DNA from: Burkholderiales bacterium | Lineage (GTDB): Bacteria > Pseudomonadota > Gammaproteobacteria > Burkholderiales > Burkholderiaceae_C | Reading direction: 5' to 3' | Length of the DNA: 64,000 nucleotides | NCBI GenBank assembly: GCA_016185015.1 | Contig: JACPOI010000005.1 | Span: forward strand, 1-64,000 | In this document: piece after piece, positions 61,724 to 64,000 of the stretch | Numbering within the stretch: the stretch's first letter is position 1 | Layout of the letters: each line of letters starts with the position of its first letter | The notes under the pieces: generated by a model | The model's database searches: none | Told to the model about the DNA's origin: nothing | What the model saw: only the letters and a program-made list of their open reading frames with translations | Position numbers and translations under genes: made by a program

Positions 61724-62632
61724 CTAGGTTTTGGCGAAGAGCTCGACCAGGGTCTCGCGCAGCCAGCGGTTGGCCGGGTCAGTCTCGAAACGGCGGCTCC
61801 AGTGCAGCGAGACCGTGAAGTCGCGCAGGGGAAAGGGCGGCTCGATCAGGGTGTAACCTCCGCCGGCCGCAAAACCCTGGGCAATGTTGCGCGGCATCAC
61901 CACGGCCAGGTCGGTGGCGCCCACGATGGCCGGCAGCACCATGAAGTGCTCGGCCGTCAGGCGAATGCGGTCTTCCAGCTTGAGCAGCTGCAGGATGCGC
62001 AGCGTGTCGGAGTGGGTGCGCCCGGCCACGAACTCCAGTTCGTGCAGCGACTCCAGCAAGCCTTTTCCCTTGCGCCGGCGCGTCGCCGCAGCAAAGGGAT
62101 GGCCCGCGCGCAGCATGACGATGTAGCGGTCCTGCAGCAGCTGCACGCGCTGCGTGTCCTTGACGGTGGGCAGGAAACCGAAGGCGAAGTCCACCTGCCC
62201 GCTGTCCAGCGCATCGGCGATGCCCGCCGCGGGCACGGGCAGGGTCTCGATGCGCACGCCGGGGGCGCGCTCACGCAACGCCACCATCAGGTCGGGCAGG
62301 AAACGGCCTTCGCCGATGTCGCTCATGTGGATGCGGAAGGTCTTGTTCGATTGCAGCGGGTCGAACTGCGCTGCCTCGCCCAGGGCCTGCTCCAGCGTGG
62401 CCAGGGCACTGCGCACGGCCGGCGCCAGGCGCTCGGCCCGCGGCGTGGGCAACACGCCACCCGCGGCACGCATGAAAAGCGGGTCGTTCAGCAGCAGGCG
62501 CAGGCGGGTCAGGCCCTGGCTCACGGCGGGCTGGGTCAGGTCCAGCATCTCGGCAGCCCGGCCCACCTTGCGCGCGCGGTAGACCGCGTCGAACACGCGC
62601 AGCAGGTTCAGGTCCAGATCCTTGATATGCAT
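61724..62632 (-). CDS. LysR family transcriptional regulator
   Basis: [55 protein letters not shown]. Confidence 0.95.
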   Translation of the reverse strand: MHIKDLDLNLLRVFDAVYRARKVGRAAEMLDLTQPAVSQGLTRLRLLLNDPLFMRAAGGVLPTPRAERLAPAVRSALATLEQALGEAAQFDPLQSNKTFRIHMSDIGEGRFLPDLMVALRERAPGVRIETLPVPAAGIADALDSGQVDFAFGFLPTVKDTQRVQLLQDRYIVMLRAGHPFAAATRRRKGKGLLESLHELEFVAGRTHSDTLRILQLLKLEDRIRLTAEHFMVLPAIVGATDLAVVMPRNIAQGFAAGGGYTLIEPPFPLRDFTVSLHWSRRFETDPANRWLRETLVELFAKT

Positions 62633-62725
62633 ATATCTAATAAACGATAGTGGCGTTATTTTATTGATTAATGATCGACAGGCGAGGACACTCACCGGCT
62701 GCTCCCAAAACATCGAGGAAGACAC

Positions 62726-64000
62726 GTGGAAGTTTCATTCAGCCAGGAAATCAAGTCGCTGGCGCTGGGCCAGGGCCAGACCTTTCATGGCGAAGGCATC
62801 CTGGCCATCACCAAGGGCCTTCTGCAGTCGGGCGTGGCCTATGTGGGCGGCTACCAGGGCGCGCCGGTCTCGCACCTGCTGGACGTGATGGTGCAGGCCA
62901 AGTCCTATATGGACGAACTCGGCGTGCACGTCGAAGCCTGCTCCAACGAGGCCTCGGCCGCCGCCATGCTGGGCGCCTCCATCCACTACCCGCTGCGCGG
63001 CGCCGTGACCTGGAAGTCCATCGTCGGCACCAATGTCGCGGCCGACGCCTTGTCCAATCTCTCGTCCCCGGGTGTCACGGGCGGCGTGCTCATCGTCGTG
63101 GGCGAAGACTACGGCGAGGGCGCCAGCGTGATCCAGGAACGCACCCACGCCTACGCGCTCAAGTCCGGCATGGTGCTACTTGACCCGCGGCCTGATCTGG
63201 GCCGTATGGTCGACATGGTGGAGCATGGTTTCGCCCTGTCCGAGGCGTCCAATATGCCGGCCATCCTCGAACTACGCATCCGCGCCTGCCACGTGCGCGG
63301 CAGCTTCCAGGCCAAGGACAACCGCATCTCCAAGGTGTCCACGCGCGACCTGATGGAGGAACCCGCCAGCTTCAACTACGAGCGCCTGGCCCATCCGCCC
63401 GTGACCTTCCGCCACGAGAAGCTCAAGAGCGAACAACGTGTGCCGGCCGCGCGGCAGTACATCCGCGAACACAAGCTCAACGAATTGTTCGCCGGCAAGC
63501 ACAGCGACCTGGGCATCGTGGTGCAGGGTGGCCTGTACAACACGCTCATCCGCACCCTGCAGCAGTTCGGCCTGGCCGATGCCTTTGGCCAGACCGACAT
63601 CCCGCTGCTGGTGCTCAACGTGACCTACCCGCTGGTGCCCGAGGAGCTCAGCGAGTTCTGCATCGGCAAACGCGCCGTGCTCATGGTGGAAGAAGGCCAG
63701 CCCGAATACATCGAGCAGGAACTCGCCACGATGCTGCGCCGCGCCGACATCCAGACCCCGCTGCATGGCAAGGACATGCTGGCCCTGGCCGGCGAGTACT
63801 CGGCCGAGGTCATGGCCGGCGGTCTGGAGAAATTCCTGCGTCGCTACCGCTCCGAACTGCTGCCCGGCACTGTGCCGCAGTGGCTGCAGGGCAACCGTGA
63901 CCGCCGCGCGGCCATCGCCAACGAGATCACAAAAAACAGCGGCCAGCCCCTGCCGGCCCGTCCACCGGGCATGTGCATCGGCTGCCCAGAGCGCCCGGTG
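62726..64000 (+). CDS. Indolepyruvate ferredoxin oxidoreductase-type protein, GTG start, truncated by the window end
   Basis: Frame is open to the edge: MEVSFSQEIKSLALGQGQTFHGEGILAITKGLLQSGVAYVGGYQGAPVSHLLDV...MCIGCPERPV; divergent from the LysR gene; absent from the ATG-based ORF track. Confidence 0.8.
   Translation, partial: MEVSFSQEIKSLALGQGQTFHGEGILAITKGLLQSGVAYVGGYQGAPVSHLLDVMVQAKSYMDELGVHVEACSNEASAAAMLGASIHYPLRGAVTWKSIVGTNVAADALSNLSSPGVTGGVLIVVGEDYGEGASVIQERTHAYALKSGMVLLDPRPDLGRMVDMVEHGFALSEASNMPAILELRIRACHVRGSFQAKDNRISKVSTRDLMEEPASFNYERLAHPPVTFRHEKLKSEQRVPAARQYIREHKLNELFAGKHSDLGIVVQGGLYNTLIRTLQQFGLADAFGQTDIPLLVLNVTYPLVPEELSEFCIGKRAVLMVEEGQPEYIEQELATMLRRADIQTPLHGKDMLALAGEYSAEVMAGGLEKFLRRYRSELLPGTVPQWLQGNRDRRAAIANEITKNSGQPLPARPPGMCIGCPERPV

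Overview
The window is GC-rich chromosomal DNA, most likely from a betaproteobacterium of the Burkholderiales/Comamonadaceae type (inferred from gene content and repeat style). It has two parts. (1) Positions 1 to ~5036 are one end of a mobile genomic island. It carries three tandem, tightly packed minus-strand tyrosine-recombinase-like genes, the last of which is interrupted by a group II intron; only the intron's 3' end (HNH maturase C-terminus, domain V, domain VI) is in the window. The island sits inside a PA0069-family radical SAM gene, breaking its CxxxCxxC iron-sulfur motif, and a perfect LexA-type box lies just upstream of that gene. (2) From ~5037 to 64000 is mostly ordinary housekeeping and accessory backbone: dgkA, rlpA-like, two DUF1631 genes around ettA, two RhlE-like helicases, c-di-GMP enzymes, a molybdenum hydroxylase cluster with xdhC, pdxH, a probable metal-uptake operon (msrA, ABC transporter, DUF3299, TonB receptor), a TetR/RND/TolC efflux region, waaA/waaC/pgm, a LemA/GIDE pair, ahpC/ahpF, chrA, a CHASE2 kinase, apaH, dcd, and the start of an indolepyruvate oxidoreductase gene. 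The most unusual non-coding structure is a ~528 bp element at 27392-27919 made of concentric inverted repeats around a perfect 28 bp palindrome. No tRNA, rRNA or CRISPR array was recognised. Product names come from motif recognition by eye, with no database search.
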